42,993 bases of DNA, taken from NCBI GenBank assembly GCA_017508485.1, contig JAFVYV010000009.1:1-42993 (forward strand), written 5' to 3'. This stretch comes from Clostridia bacterium (GTDB lineage: Bacteria > Bacillota > Clostridia > Christensenellales > Borkfalkiaceae). Of this stretch, positions 7,177 to 16,261 are shown piece by piece (position 1 is the first letter of the stretch; each line of letters opens with the position of its first letter). The notes beneath the pieces are model-generated. The model was not told where the DNA came from and did not search any database. It saw nothing but the letters and a program-made list of their open reading frames with translations. The translations under genes were made by a program, and so were the position numbers.

Positions 7177-8472
7177 ATGGATTTATTTGATTTAATGGAA
7201 GAAAAAAAGAATATTCCCCTTGCTGAAAGGATGAGACCTTCTACTTTAAAAGAGTTTATCGGGCAAGAACATATCGTTTCGCCAACTTCACTTCTTTCAC
7301 GCGCAATAAAAATGGACAACCTTGGTAGTTGCATTTTTTGGGGACCACCAGGTACTGGCAAAAGTACCCTTGCTAACGTTATTGCAAATTCAACTGGGTC
7401 TGCGTTTTTTAAGTTGAACGCAGTTTCAAGTGGCGTTGGTGACGTTAAAAAGGTTATTGAAGAAGGGGTTAATAACAGAAAACTTTACGGCAAAAGAACC
7501 TATTTATTTTTAGATGAATGTCATAGATTTAACAAGGCTCAATGCGACTCACTTTTATCAGCAGTTGAAAGTGGCGACGTTATTTTTATAGGCTCTACTA
7601 CTGAAAATCCTTACGCATCAATGACGCCTGCAATAGTTTCAAGATGTAGAATTTTTGAACTAAAAAGACTTTCTACTAAAAACATTTTAGAGGCGCTATA
7701 TAAAGCAATTTCTTCAAAAAACGGTTTTGGAGATTACAATATTGAAATTGGTGAAGATGCGCTAAAGCATATTGCAAACCTTTCTGCAGGGGACTTAAGA
7801 GTTGCGTACAACGCACTTGAAATGGCAGTTTTAACCACTACTCCAGATGAAAACGGAGTTATTAAAATTACCTTAAAAGATGCAGAAGAATCTATTCAAA
7901 GAAAGGCTCTTTCTTTTGATGAAACGCTTTACTACGATATACTTTCGGCTTTTTGTAAGAGTTTAAGGGGTAGTGATTCTGATGCTGCGCTTTATTATAT
8001 GCAAAGGCTTGTTGAAGGGGGATTAGACCCACTTATTATTGCAAGAAGGGTGGTTGCACACGCAAGTGAAGATATTGGTATGGCTGACCCTAACGCAATG
8101 GTACAAGCAACTTCTGCCTTACTTGCTTATGAAAGATTAGGGCTACCTGAAGGGCTACTTCCTATATCTCAAGCAATAGTTTACGTTTGTGAAGCAGAAA
8201 AGTCTAACGCAGTTTACCTTGCTATGCACTCTGCTAAAGAAGATGCGCTTAAAATTAGGGACGATACTGTGCCACCACACTTAAAAAATACGGGATATAA
8301 AAGTGAAGAGTCAAAGGCTCTTTCTAAAAACTATAAATATCCACACGACTTTGGTGGATATATTCCTCAGCAATATTTACCTGATGAGTTAAAGGGTAGG
8401 GTTTACTATAATCCAACCGATAACGGCTACGAAAAGGTTGTAAAGGAAATAAGAAAAAAGAAAGGAAAATAA
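7177..8472 (+). CDS. rarA: Replication-associated recombination protein A (AAA ATPase)
   Basis: RarA (MgsA) is a clamp-loader-like AAA+ ATPase that acts at stalled replication forks. The ATG at 7177 gives 431 residues; an upstream TTG lies inside coaD. Walker A is WGPPGTGKST (about residue 50), Walker B is LFLDECHRFNK (about 110), and sensor 1 is GSTTENPY. The C-terminal tetramerisation region includes SDSDAALYYMQRLVEGGLDP and DIGMADPNA, which are diagnostic of the family. It starts 2 nt after the coaD stop and ends in a terminator. Confidence 0.94.
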   Translation: MDLFDLMEEKKNIPLAERMRPSTLKEFIGQEHIVSPTSLLSRAIKMDNLGSCIFWGPPGTGKSTLANVIANSTGSAFFKLNAVSSGVGDVKKVIEEGVNNRKLYGKRTYLFLDECHRFNKAQCDSLLSAVESGDVIFIGSTTENPYASMTPAIVSRCRIFELKRLSTKNILEALYKAISSKNGFGDYNIEIGEDALKHIANLSAGDLRVAYNALEMAVLTTTPDENGVIKITLKDAEESIQRKALSFDETLYYDILSAFCKSLRGSDSDAALYYMQRLVEGGLDPLIIARRVVAHASEDIGMADPNAMVQATSALLAYERLGLPEGLLPISQAIVYVCEAEKSNAVYLAMHSAKEDALKIRDDTVPPHLKNTGYKSEESKALSKNYKYPHDFGGYIPQQYLPDELKGRVYYNPTDNGYEKVVKEIRKKKGK

Positions 8473-8497
8473 AAACCGATTTTACAATCGGTTTTTT
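8473..8497 (+). terminator. Terminator after rarA, 10 nt before the next start codon
   Basis: AAACCGATT (8473-8481) pairs with AATCGGTTT (8486-8494) and a T tract ends at 8497. The ATG of the next gene is at 8507, so the hairpin is also its upstream region. Confidence 0.8.
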
Positions 8498-8506
8498 GTC
8501 GTTTGT

Positions 8507-9397
8507 ATGAATTTAAGTTTGAAAAAGGAAAATAAATCCGGTTTATTTTTTAGTTTAATAGCAATAGTAACCATTTTTATTACGCTAATAAGGGGGGTCG
8601 TAGCAAGTTTTATTAACGACCAAAACCTTGTTAGGATTACGGGTAGTTTGTTTAACGCACTATCAAGTTTAATAATAATATTTTTGTTTTGCTATTTTAC
8701 TGGTAATAAACCGTTTAAGGGTATCGGCTTTAAAAAGTTTGACAAAAAGTATATTGTTTTAAGCATAACCTTATGTTTTGGCGTACTTTTTGGACTTGGA
8801 AAGTTAAATATTTGGTTTGCCGATTTTTTAACTTTTTTAGGGGTTAAACTTCCTGACACAAGCCTTCCTTTAGACAACGCTTTTTGGCTTGTTTTAACAA
8901 TAATAGCAGTTGGCGTTTTACCTGCTTTTTTTGAAGAAGTTATGTTTAGGGGCTATATTTTAACCGGACTAAATAACTTAAGCGAAGTTAAAATTATTTT
9001 AATTTCAGGTCTAACCTTTTCACTTTTTCACGGAAGCGTTACTCAAATAATTTATCAGTTTATAGGGGGTATGATTTTTGCCCTTTTAACCTTAAGGGCA
9101 GGGTCGATACTACCTGCTATGATAATGCACCTAGTTAACAACTTAACCATAATTTTACTTACCTACTTTTTCCCTACGGTAAACTTCTTCGTTTGGTGGA
9201 CTGCTTTAATAGGTTTAGTTATACTTATCGGCAGTTTAGTTTATTTAATTTTCTTTTGTAAGAAAGGGGAAAATGGTTTGAAATATGGCGACAAAAAGAA
9301 AGAAAAAGGGGAAGTAAAAGGCTTTTTTATATACGCATCACTTGGTATTATTTGCTATCTTTTAATTTGGGTGTTGGAGATAATAAGTTATGTTTAA
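8507..9397 (+). CDS. CPBP family intramembrane glutamic protease
   Basis: This 296-residue protein has about eight hydrophobic segments and the CPBP (CAAX/Abi) motifs: FFEEVMFRGYIL (EExxxR, about residue 143), a second motif with His in FSLFHG, and a third in MIMHLVNN. These residues form the active site of membrane-embedded proteases of the Rce1 type. Bacterial members process peptides, confer bacteriocin immunity or sort C-terminally tagged proteins. No ribosome site is visible and the ATG sits 10 nt after a terminator. Its end overlaps rlmH by 8 bp. A role in processing the GGCGS-tailed proteins at the right end of the window is only a hypothesis. Confidence 0.85.
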   Translation: MNLSLKKENKSGLFFSLIAIVTIFITLIRGVVASFINDQNLVRITGSLFNALSSLIIIFLFCYFTGNKPFKGIGFKKFDKKYIVLSITLCFGVLFGLGKLNIWFADFLTFLGVKLPDTSLPLDNAFWLVLTIIAVGVLPAFFEEVMFRGYILTGLNNLSEVKIILISGLTFSLFHGSVTQIIYQFIGGMIFALLTLRAGSILPAMIMHLVNNLTIILLTYFFPTVNFFVWWTALIGLVILIGSLVYLIFFCKKGENGLKYGDKKKEKGEVKGFFIYASLGIICYLLIWVLEIISYV

Positions 9398-9860
9398 AAT
9401 CAATATTATAACGGTTGGTAAAATAAAAGAAGACTACTTTAAAAAGGCAGTAGAAGAATACCTTAAAAGGTTAACAAGGTTTGCTGAAGTAAAGGTAGTT
9501 GAACTTGATGAAGTAACCTTTTCTAAAGAAGATGGTCTTGCTGAAACCATATTAAAAAAGGAAGAAGAAAAGATTTTACCACTTCTAAAGGGGCAAGTAA
9601 TTTGCCTTGCTATTGAAGGTAAACAGTTTTCAAGCGAAGAATTTTCTAACTATTTTGTAAAAGCAAAAAGTGAAGGCGTTTCTGAAATGACCTTCGTTAT
9701 AGGTAGTTCGTACGGGCTTAGCAAAGAGATAAAGAAAAGGGCAAAACTGCTACTTTCCTTTTCAAAAATGACCTTTCCACACCAAATGTTTAGGGTAATA
9801 CTTTTAGAGCAAATTTACCGTGCGTTTATGATAGAAAATGGAAGTTCTTATCACAAATAA
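9390..9860 (+). CDS. rlmH: 23S rRNA (pseudouridine-1915-N3) methyltransferase
   Basis: RlmH is a SPOUT methyltransferase that modifies pseudouridine 1915 in helix 69 of 23S rRNA. The 156-residue product has the N-terminal INIITVGKIKEDY, the knot segment FVIGSSYGLS (most homologues have IGGxxG) and the C-terminal QIYRAFMIENGSSYHK that completes the active site. The ATG at 9390 lies inside the end of the CPBP gene, implying translational coupling. Confidence 0.94.
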   Translation: MFKINIITVGKIKEDYFKKAVEEYLKRLTRFAEVKVVELDEVTFSKEDGLAETILKKEEEKILPLLKGQVICLAIEGKQFSSEEFSNYFVKAKSEGVSEMTFVIGSSYGLSKEIKKRAKLLLSFSKMTFPHQMFRVILLEQIYRAFMIENGSSYHK

Positions 9861-9874
9861 CCATATAATATTAT

Positions 9875-10633
9875 ATGGACGTGATAAAAGAATTAAAGAT
9901 TTTTTACAAAAGATTTTCTGGTGAAAAGGGAATAATAGGGTATTCTACCTTAAAAAGACCTATATACTATTTCGCTTTAGGTGGTGGCGAAAAGAAAATA
10001 ATAGCAACCTATTCTATACACGCAAGAGAGTATATTACAACCTATCTTGCGATGGAAAGTATAAAATATTTAAGTAGTAAAAGGTTAAACGGCAAAATTT
10101 ATTTTGTGCCTTGCGTTAATCCTGACGGGGTTAAAATTTGTATTAAGGGTAAACCACTTTATAAAGCAAACGCAAAAAGGGTGGACTTAAACGTTAACTT
10201 TGACGCAGATTTTGGAAAGGGCAAACACAACCTTTTTTATGAAAATGATGAAAATTTTGTAGGCAAATACCCTTTTTCTGAAAAAGAAAGTAGGGCTTTA
10301 AGAGATTTTACCTATTTTATAAAACCAAATTTAACCCTTTCTTATCACAGCAAAGGGGAAGAAATTTATTACCATTTTAAGCAAAAGGGGGAAAGGCTTA
10401 AAAGAGATTATGCCTTAGCAAAAGAAATTGCCCTTTTAACTGGTTATAAAATTAAAAAAACGCCCTTTTCTAGTGGTGGTTATAAAGACTGGTGTATAGA
10501 TAAACTCTCTATTCCTGCATTTACTATAGAAGTAGGTAGCGACAGTTTAACTCACCCTATCAAAAAGGAAAGTTTACCTAAAATTTTTACTCAAAATAAA
10601 GAAGTTTTAATAAGGTTATTAGAAAAATTATGA
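9875..10633 (+). CDS. M14 family zinc carboxypeptidase, cytoplasmic
   Basis: This 252-residue protein has the M14 signature: zinc ligands His and Glu in YSIHAREY (about residues 49-52), NPDGV and the substrate-binding RVDLNVNFD, the third zinc ligand in SYHSKG, and the catalytic Glu in FTIEVGS. There is no signal peptide, so it should act inside the cell. Compact M14 proteins of Gram-positives often cleave gamma-D-glutamyl-diamino acid bonds in muropeptides, so a role in cell-wall recycling is plausible but not shown. No ribosome site is visible; TATAAT (9864-9869) ends 5 nt before the ATG. It overlaps tadA by ATGA. Confidence 0.82.
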   Translation: MDVIKELKIFYKRFSGEKGIIGYSTLKRPIYYFALGGGEKKIIATYSIHAREYITTYLAMESIKYLSSKRLNGKIYFVPCVNPDGVKICIKGKPLYKANAKRVDLNVNFDADFGKGKHNLFYENDENFVGKYPFSEKESRALRDFTYFIKPNLTLSYHSKGEEIYYHFKQKGERLKRDYALAKEIALLTGYKIKKTPFSSGGYKDWCIDKLSIPAFTIEVGSDSLTHPIKKESLPKIFTQNKEVLIRLLEKL

Positions 10634-11088
10634 TAGAAAAGTTTATGCGCCTTGCCCTAAAGGAAGCGGACAAGGGAGAAAGGCTAGATGAAATACCTAT
10701 AGGAGCAGTTATCGTTAAGGACGGCAAAGTTTTGGCAAAGGCTTTTAACAAAAGGGAAAGTTTGCAAGACCCAACTGCTCACGCAGAAATTTTGGCAATC
10801 AAAAAGGCGTCAAAAAAACTAAAAAGTTGGCGATTAGATGGTTGCGAAATGTTTATAACCTTAGAGCCTTGCCCTATGTGTGCAGGGGCTATCGTTAACG
10901 CAAGAATAAAAAAGGTGTATTTTGGCGCAAAAGAGCCAAAAAGTGGTAGCGTGATAAGCAAGTTCAACATTTTAACAGATGCAGGGCTTAACCATAAAGT
11001 TGAGTTTTTAGGTGGCGTTTTAGAAGAAGAATGTAGCCAAAAAATAAAAACCTACTTTAAATCACTAAGAAAGATAAAAAACACTTGA
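10630..11088 (+). CDS. tadA: tRNA-adenosine(34) deaminase
   Basis: TadA converts adenosine-34 of tRNA-Arg(ACG) to inosine. The 152-residue product shows the zinc deaminase motifs: the His-Ala-Glu of TAHAEI (His ligand and catalytic Glu) and PCPMCAGA with two cysteine ligands. ARIKKVYFGAKEPKSGS and the C-terminal segment are typical of TadA rather than cytidine deaminase. It overlaps the M14 gene by 4 bp, and its TGA lies in the -35 box of the prs promoter. Confidence 0.93.
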   Translation: MIEKFMRLALKEADKGERLDEIPIGAVIVKDGKVLAKAFNKRESLQDPTAHAEILAIKKASKKLKSWRLDGCEMFITLEPCPMCAGAIVNARIKKVYFGAKEPKSGSVISKFNILTDAGLNHKVEFLGGVLEEECSQKIKTYFKSLRKIKNT

Positions 11089-11113
11089 TTATTTTTGTTA
11101 TTTAGATTACAAT
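11085..11113 (+). promoter_or_regulatory. Promoter of prs
   Basis: TTGATT (11085-11090), 17 nt, TACAAT (11108-11113). The -35 box covers the tadA stop codon. The leader is about 40 nt and holds a good ribosome site (AGGAGT). Confidence 0.75.
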
Positions 11114-11156
11114 ATTATTAAACTAAATATAAATTTTACTACAGGAGTATTTAAAG

Positions 11157-12122
11157 ATGATTACACATGGTAACGCTATTCAGCTAATCGCAGGTAACGG
11201 AAACTTACCTTTAGCACAAGAAATTGCAAAGCAACTTAAGATGGAATTATGTGACGTTGAAGTTGGAACTTTTAGCGATGGGGAAATTAGTTTTTCTTTA
11301 CCAAAAACTGTTAGAGGTCGTGACGTTTTCGTTATTCAATCAACTTCTAGCCCAGTAAACGATAACTTAATGGAATTACTTGTTATGATTGACGCATTAA
11401 AACGTGCATCAGCAGGTAGAATTACAGCAGTTATTCCTTACTTTGGATATGCAAGACAAGATAGAAAGGCAAAGGCAAGAGACCCAATTACGGCTAAACT
11501 TGTTGCAAACCTTTTAACAACTGCAGGTGCTGATAGAATTTGTACAATGGATTTACACGCAGCACAAATTCAAGGTTTCTTTGATATTCCTGTAGACCAC
11601 TTATACGGTTCACCAGTTTTAGCAAAACAATGCAAAAAACTTATCTCTGCTGAACCAGACAAAGATTGGGTTGTAGTATCACCAGACGTTGGTTCAGTTG
11701 CAAGAAACAGAACTTTCGCTGCTAAACTTAACGTACCACTAGCAATCGTTGATAAGAGAAGACCAAAGGCTAACGCAATTGAAGTTATGAACGTTATCGG
11801 TGACGTTAAGGGCAAGTCTTGTATTATGTTTGACGATATGATTGATACGGCAGGTACAATTTGTCAAGGTGCTGAAGCACTAATCAAGAACGGCGCTGAA
11901 GAAGTTTACGCTTGTTCTATCCACGGTGTTCTTTCTGGCCCTGCTATGGACAGATTAAGCGCATCTCCTTTTAAGAAGATACTTTTAACTAACACCATTC
12001 CACTATCAGATGAAATTTTAGCAAATCCAAAAATTAAGCAAGTTTCTGTTGCAAGTATTTTTGCAAAAGCAATTACAAGAATTTATATGGATACTTCAAT
12101 TTCTGATATTTACGAAGACTAA
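11157..12122 (+). CDS. prs: Ribose-phosphate pyrophosphokinase
   Basis: Prs makes PRPP from ribose 5-phosphate and ATP, feeding purine, pyrimidine, NAD, His and Trp synthesis. At 321 residues it matches class I enzymes. Motifs include GNGNLPLAQEIA, the FSDGEI loop, YFGYARQDRKAKARDPI with the ATP-binding RQDRK, MDLHAAQIQGFF, and the PRPP loop MFDDMIDTAGT (about residue 222). It has its own promoter and terminator and is followed by pth and mfd, the order known from Bacillus. Confidence 0.96.
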   Translation: MITHGNAIQLIAGNGNLPLAQEIAKQLKMELCDVEVGTFSDGEISFSLPKTVRGRDVFVIQSTSSPVNDNLMELLVMIDALKRASAGRITAVIPYFGYARQDRKAKARDPITAKLVANLLTTAGADRICTMDLHAAQIQGFFDIPVDHLYGSPVLAKQCKKLISAEPDKDWVVVSPDVGSVARNRTFAAKLNVPLAIVDKRRPKANAIEVMNVIGDVKGKSCIMFDDMIDTAGTICQGAEALIKNGAEEVYACSIHGVLSGPAMDRLSASPFKKILLTNTIPLSDEILANPKIKQVSVASIFAKAITRIYMDTSISDIYED

Positions 12123-12127
12123 AAAGG

Positions 12128-12156
12128 AAAAGCCGTTTTTAATTAACGGCTTTTTT
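12128..12156 (+). terminator. Terminator after prs, 10 nt before pth
   Basis: AAAAGCCGTT (12128-12137) pairs with AACGGCTTTT (12145-12154) and ends in T6. The pth start codon follows at 12166. Confidence 0.8.
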
Positions 12157-12165
12157 GGACGAATT

Positions 12166-12738
12166 ATGAAACTTATCGTTGGGCTTGGAAATCCCGAGCA
12201 AAAATATTTTAAAACTTTCCATAACGTTGGCTTTCTTGCAGTAGAAGATGCTGCAATTCTTTTGGGTGCAACCTTTTCTAAAACGACTTGTAAAGCACAA
12301 ATTGCCGAAGCAAGAGTAAACGGTGAAAAGGTTATTTTAGCAAAACCACTTACCTATATGAACTTAAGTGGGGAAAGCGTTAGGGAACTTGTTAATTATT
12401 TTAAGATAGATTTAAAAGACCTTATCGTTATGTACGACGACTACGATATTGAAAAGGGTAGTTTAAGGTTAAGGGAAAAGGGGGCTTCAGGCACTCACAA
12501 CGGACTTAGAAATATCGTTAAAGAACTAGGTTCAGAAAATTTTAAAAGAATTAGAATAGGTATTTTAGATAAGGAAAGCAAAATTCCACTTCTTGAATAC
12601 GTTTTATCAAATATTAAAAAAGAAGATTACGAATTGTTTGCAAAAACTATCGGTAATGCGGCAAAAGCGGCTGTTGAGTTTGCTAAAGGCACGGCTTTTG
12701 ATAGAATTATGCAAACTTATAACGGAAAACAAATTTAA
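12166..12738 (+). CDS. pth: Peptidyl-tRNA hydrolase
   Basis: Pth releases peptides from prematurely dropped peptidyl-tRNA. The ATG at 12166 begins MKLIVGLGNPEQKY, the canonical N-terminus, giving 190 residues. The catalytic His lies in TFHNVGF (His20), and conserved asparagines are in GNP, YMNLSG and GTHNGLRN. No ribosome site precedes the ATG, only the end of the prs terminator, so read-through, a hidden promoter or a leaderless start must be considered. It pairs with mfd, as in many Firmicutes. Confidence 0.94.
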   Translation: MKLIVGLGNPEQKYFKTFHNVGFLAVEDAAILLGATFSKTTCKAQIAEARVNGEKVILAKPLTYMNLSGESVRELVNYFKIDLKDLIVMYDDYDIEKGSLRLREKGASGTHNGLRNIVKELGSENFKRIRIGILDKESKIPLLEYVLSNIKKEDYELFAKTIGNAAKAAVEFAKGTAFDRIMQTYNGKQI

Positions 12739-12755
12739 TTTTTTTCTTAAAAAAT

Positions 12756-15700
12756 ATGCTTGATAAATATACACAACTTAAAAATTTATCTTTCGGTGAT
12801 AAACCGTTTGACGACCTTCGCCAGGGGATTCCCTTGGCGATTTTTGGCTTGTCAAATTCTGCAAAATGCCACTTTGTTTCTTTAATGGCTGACCGGGGTT
12901 TGTTTATACTAAAAGATAGATATTCTTTGCTTAAAGCCAAGGAAATTTTAAGTGGATTTACAACTAAAAAGGTGGTAATTTTACCAGAAAAGGCAGAAGT
13001 TTTAATACCTTTTAAAGGGTTTCAAAAAGACAATTTGTTTGAAAGACTTTGCGCTTTTAAGGATATGCAAAACGCAGATATAGTGCTAACAACTTTTGAA
13101 GCTTTGATGCAATTTATTCCTAAAACCTTACCCTCTTTTTTAATTGAAAAGGGCAAGGAATATAGGCTTGATGAAGTTGCAAAAATGCTAATAAGCCTTG
13201 GCTACGATAGGGAAAGTTTTGCAGAAAGCAAAGGCTCTTTTTCCATCCGCGGAGATATTTTAGACCTTTACCCTATAAACCTTGACTCGCCTGTTAGAAT
13301 TGACTTTTTTGGCGACGAAGTTGAAAAAATTAAACTGTTAACGGAAGAAAAAACTGAAGTTCCTTTTATTGAAGTTTTAACTGCAACCGACGGTATTATA
13401 GAGAATAAAGAAGAAGTCTTAAAAAGGCTAGATAAAGAGAAAAAAGAACTACTTAAAAGAAGTAATAGCGCAAAGTTAAAAGATAGAATTGACGGTGTAA
13501 TTACAGGCGATTTGGTAAGTTTGCCTGAAGAATTTTTACCTTTATTAGACAGGGGTAGCATTTTTGATTATTTTAAGGACGCAGTAGTTATTTTTGACGA
13601 GCCTAAGCAGTTAAAAGATGGTTTAGCCTTAAAAGAAAAAGAACATAACGAAAGGTTTAATTCGCTTTTTAAGGAAGGTGAAGTCTTTTCTTTTGCTAAA
13701 AATCAATTAATGGAAAGCGAAAAAGTTTTAGAGAAGTTAAGAAGTAAAAAACTACTTTCACTTTCACAAATAACAACGGTTGTCGGCTTTTTTAACCCGT
13801 TAAAAGTGTATAGTTTTAACACTTCGCAAAGCCCTAAGTATAAACTAAAGTTTAACGACCTTAACTTAGATTTAATTAACTGGATAAGAAAGGGCTACAC
13901 GGTTATAGTAGCAGGGGAAAGTCAAAAACAATTAGATAGATTAGACAAAGAGTTTATTGTAAACCAAACGCCTTATACTTACAATAATTTTACTTTAGGC
14001 AAGGTTAATATTTTGCCGCTTTCTTTAAAAGAAGGGGTAATTTATCACGACAATAAACTTGTAATTATAGGTAGTGGCGACCTATTTTTAACGGAAAATA
14101 AAACGCTTAAAAGAAAGAAGAGTGAAGTCTTTTTCTCTGCACCTGAAGTCGGCGATATCGCCGTGCACGAAGTACACGGTATAGGTAAGGTCACGGGTGT
14201 TAAAAAAATAAGTAGTACGGAAAGCACTAAAGACTACATTTCTATTATGTACGCAGGTGGCGACGTACTTTACGTACCTGTTGAAAATTTTGGCAGTTTA
14301 ACAAAATACGTTGGTGCAGAAAAAGAACCTAAACTTTCAAAAATAGGGGGCAAAGACTTTAGCAAAACGCTTGAAAGGGTAAAAGCGTCTATAAAACAAA
14401 TGTCTTTTGACCTAAAAGAACTTTACGACAAGCGTAGCAAAAAAATAGGGTACGCATTTATTAAAGACCAAGAAATGGTTGACCTTTTTTCTTCAGGTTT
14501 TCCACACGAATTAACGGTTGACCAACAAGAAGCCATCATTGATATTGAAAAGGATATGTGTTCAACCAAGGTTATGGACAGGCTTATTTGTGGCGACGTT
14601 GGTTTTGGCAAAACGGAAGTTGCCTTTAGGGCAGTGTTTTTAGCCATACTTAACCATAAACAAGTTGCATTTTTAGCACCTACTACTTTGCTTACTGAAC
14701 AACATTATAAAACGGCGATAGAAAGGTTTAAAGATTTTGGCGTAAATATTGCCGTTCTTAACCGTTTCAAAACAAAAAAGGAACAAGAACAAATTGTTAA
14801 AGATATAAAACTAGGTAAAGTTGACCTTGTTATAGGTACGCATAGGTTATTTAGTAAAGATATTGACTTTAAAGACCTTGGCTTACTAGTTTTAGATGAA
14901 GAACAACGCTTTGGCGTTGAACATAAAGAAAAAATTAAAAGGTTAAAAGAAAACGTTGACACCTTAACGCTATCTGCTACCCCTATTCCAAGAACGCTAA
15001 ACATTTCTTTAACGGGTATTCGTGATATAAGTATTATCAACACGCCACCTAAAGAAAGGCTACCCGTTCAAACTTACGTTATTGAAGAAAGCGATGCGAT
15101 TATAAAAGACGCTATTGATAGAGAAGTCGGCCGTGGTGGTCAAGTATTTCTTTTATATAACCGTGTAGAAACTATTGAAGTTTTTGCAAACAAAATAAAA
15201 GAACTAATTAGCCATAAAGTTTTGGTTGCGCACGGTCAAATGAAGGAAGAAACTTTAGAAAATAATATAATAGCCTTTTCTAAAAAGGAAGCCGACGTTT
15301 TAATTTCTACCACCATAATTGAAAACGGTATTGATATGCCTGACGTTAACACAATAATCGTTATTGATGCAGATAGGCTTGGGCTTTCTACCTTGTATCA
15401 GTTAAAGGGTAGGGTTGGCCGTGGCAATAGACTTGCAAGTGCATATTTTACCTTTAAGGAAAACAAAGTTATAAGCGAAACTGCTTACCAAAGGCTTATG
15501 GCGATTATGGAATTCGTTAAAATGGGTAGTGGTTTTAAAATTGCTATGCGTGACCTAGAAATTCGTGGTGCTGGTACGGTGCTTGGCCGTGAACAACACG
15601 GTCATATGGAAAAGGTCGGCTATGAACTTTACGCAAAACTCTTAAAAGAAAGTATGGAAGAAAAGGAAGAAAAGAAGGAAGTTGAACTTGATATTCGTGT

Positions 15701-16106
15701 TTCTGCATTTATTCCTACTTCTTATATAGAAAAACCTGCAGTTAGAATGGATGCGTATAAAAAGATTGCAGAACTTACGGATGAAAATGCGTTAAGGGAA
15801 GAATTTAAAGAAGTTTTTGGCAAACTTCCTATAGAAGTTGATAACTTAATTCACATTTCTGCCGTTAAAAATATGGCTAATTTATTAGGCGTTAAAAAGG
15901 TGCTTATCGGCATAGAAGAAACGGCTATTATTTTTGAAAGTTTAAGGGAAATTAACAACCTAAAACTACTAAAAAGCGTAGAAGAAAGTGGCAGTATTTT
16001 ATCACTCGCTATGGAAAAAGAGCCTAAAATAGTGTTCAAAAAGATTTTTTCTGATAACGAAAAGATGTTAATTTTAGTGCACGATTTTTTAAAAGGTGTA
16101 ATTTAA
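12756..16106 (+). CDS. mfd: Transcription-repair coupling factor
   Basis: Mfd displaces stalled RNA polymerase and recruits the UvrA/B excision machinery. The 1116-residue protein has a UvrB-like N-terminal module (about 1-330), the CarD-like polymerase-interacting domain beginning VGDIAVHEVHGIGKV (about 467), a RecG-type helicase with Walker A GDVGFGKTE (about 612), DEEQ (about 715) and SATPIPRT, and a C-terminal TRCF domain. Length is slightly below the usual 1150-1180. There is no clear ribosome site before the ATG, which sits 18 nt after the pth stop. Confidence 0.96.
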   Translation: MLDKYTQLKNLSFGDKPFDDLRQGIPLAIFGLSNSAKCHFVSLMADRGLFILKDRYSLLKAKEILSGFTTKKVVILPEKAEVLIPFKGFQKDNLFERLCAFKDMQNADIVLTTFEALMQFIPKTLPSFLIEKGKEYRLDEVAKMLISLGYDRESFAESKGSFSIRGDILDLYPINLDSPVRIDFFGDEVEKIKLLTEEKTEVPFIEVLTATDGIIENKEEVLKRLDKEKKELLKRSNSAKLKDRIDGVITGDLVSLPEEFLPLLDRGSIFDYFKDAVVIFDEPKQLKDGLALKEKEHNERFNSLFKEGEVFSFAKNQLMESEKVLEKLRSKKLLSLSQITTVVGFFNPLKVYSFNTSQSPKYKLKFNDLNLDLINWIRKGYTVIVAGESQKQLDRLDKEFIVNQTPYTYNNFTLGKVNILPLSLKEGVIYHDNKLVIIGSGDLFLTENKTLKRKKSEVFFSAPEVGDIAVHEVHGIGKVTGVKKISSTESTKDYISIMYAGGDVLYVPVENFGSLTKYVGAEKEPKLSKIGGKDFSKTLERVKASIKQMSFDLKELYDKRSKKIGYAFIKDQEMVDLFSSGFPHELTVDQQEAIIDIEKDMCSTKVMDRLICGDVGFGKTEVAFRAVFLAILNHKQVAFLAPTTLLTEQHYKTAIERFKDFGVNIAVLNRFKTKKEQEQIVKDIKLGKVDLVIGTHRLFSKDIDFKDLGLLVLDEEQRFGVEHKEKIKRLKENVDTLTLSATPIPRTLNISLTGIRDISIINTPPKERLPVQTYVIEESDAIIKDAIDREVGRGGQVFLLYNRVETIEVFANKIKELISHKVLVAHGQMKEETLENNIIAFSKKEADVLISTTIIENGIDMPDVNTIIVIDADRLGLSTLYQLKGRVGRGNRLASAYFTFKENKVISETAYQRLMAIMEFVKMGSGFKIAMRDLEIRGAGTVLGREQHGHMEKVGYELYAKLLKESMEEKEEKKEVELDIRVSAFIPTSYIEKPAVRMDAYKKIAELTDENALREEFKEVFGKLPIEVDNLIHISAVKNMANLLGVKKVLIGIEETAIIFESLREINNLKLLKSVEESGSILSLAMEKEPKIVFKKIFSDNEKMLILVHDFLKGVI

Positions 16107-16138
16107 CCTTAAAAAAGTGGAAAAAGTGGTAAAAATTA

Positions 16139-16167
16139 TTGCATTTTTTTGAGAAATATATTATACT
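16139..16167 (+). promoter_or_regulatory. Probable promoter of the foldase operon
   Basis: TTGCAT (16139-16144), 17 nt, TATACT (16162-16167). It would give a leader of about 85 nt. The rest of the gap between mfd and the foldase gene shows nothing else I can support. Confidence 0.5.
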
Positions 16168-16261
16168 TTACAAAGCATAGACTATATTAGGGTTATTGTG
16201 CCCTTTTTTAGGCAAGTAGATTAGTAAAAATATTCTAAATTTTTTAGATTTGGAGACATAT

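Noticed and set aside
16200..16216. TGCC / GGCA inverted repeat in the leader of the foldase gene
   Set aside because: Four base pairs around a T-rich loop are too weak to call a riboswitch or terminator.
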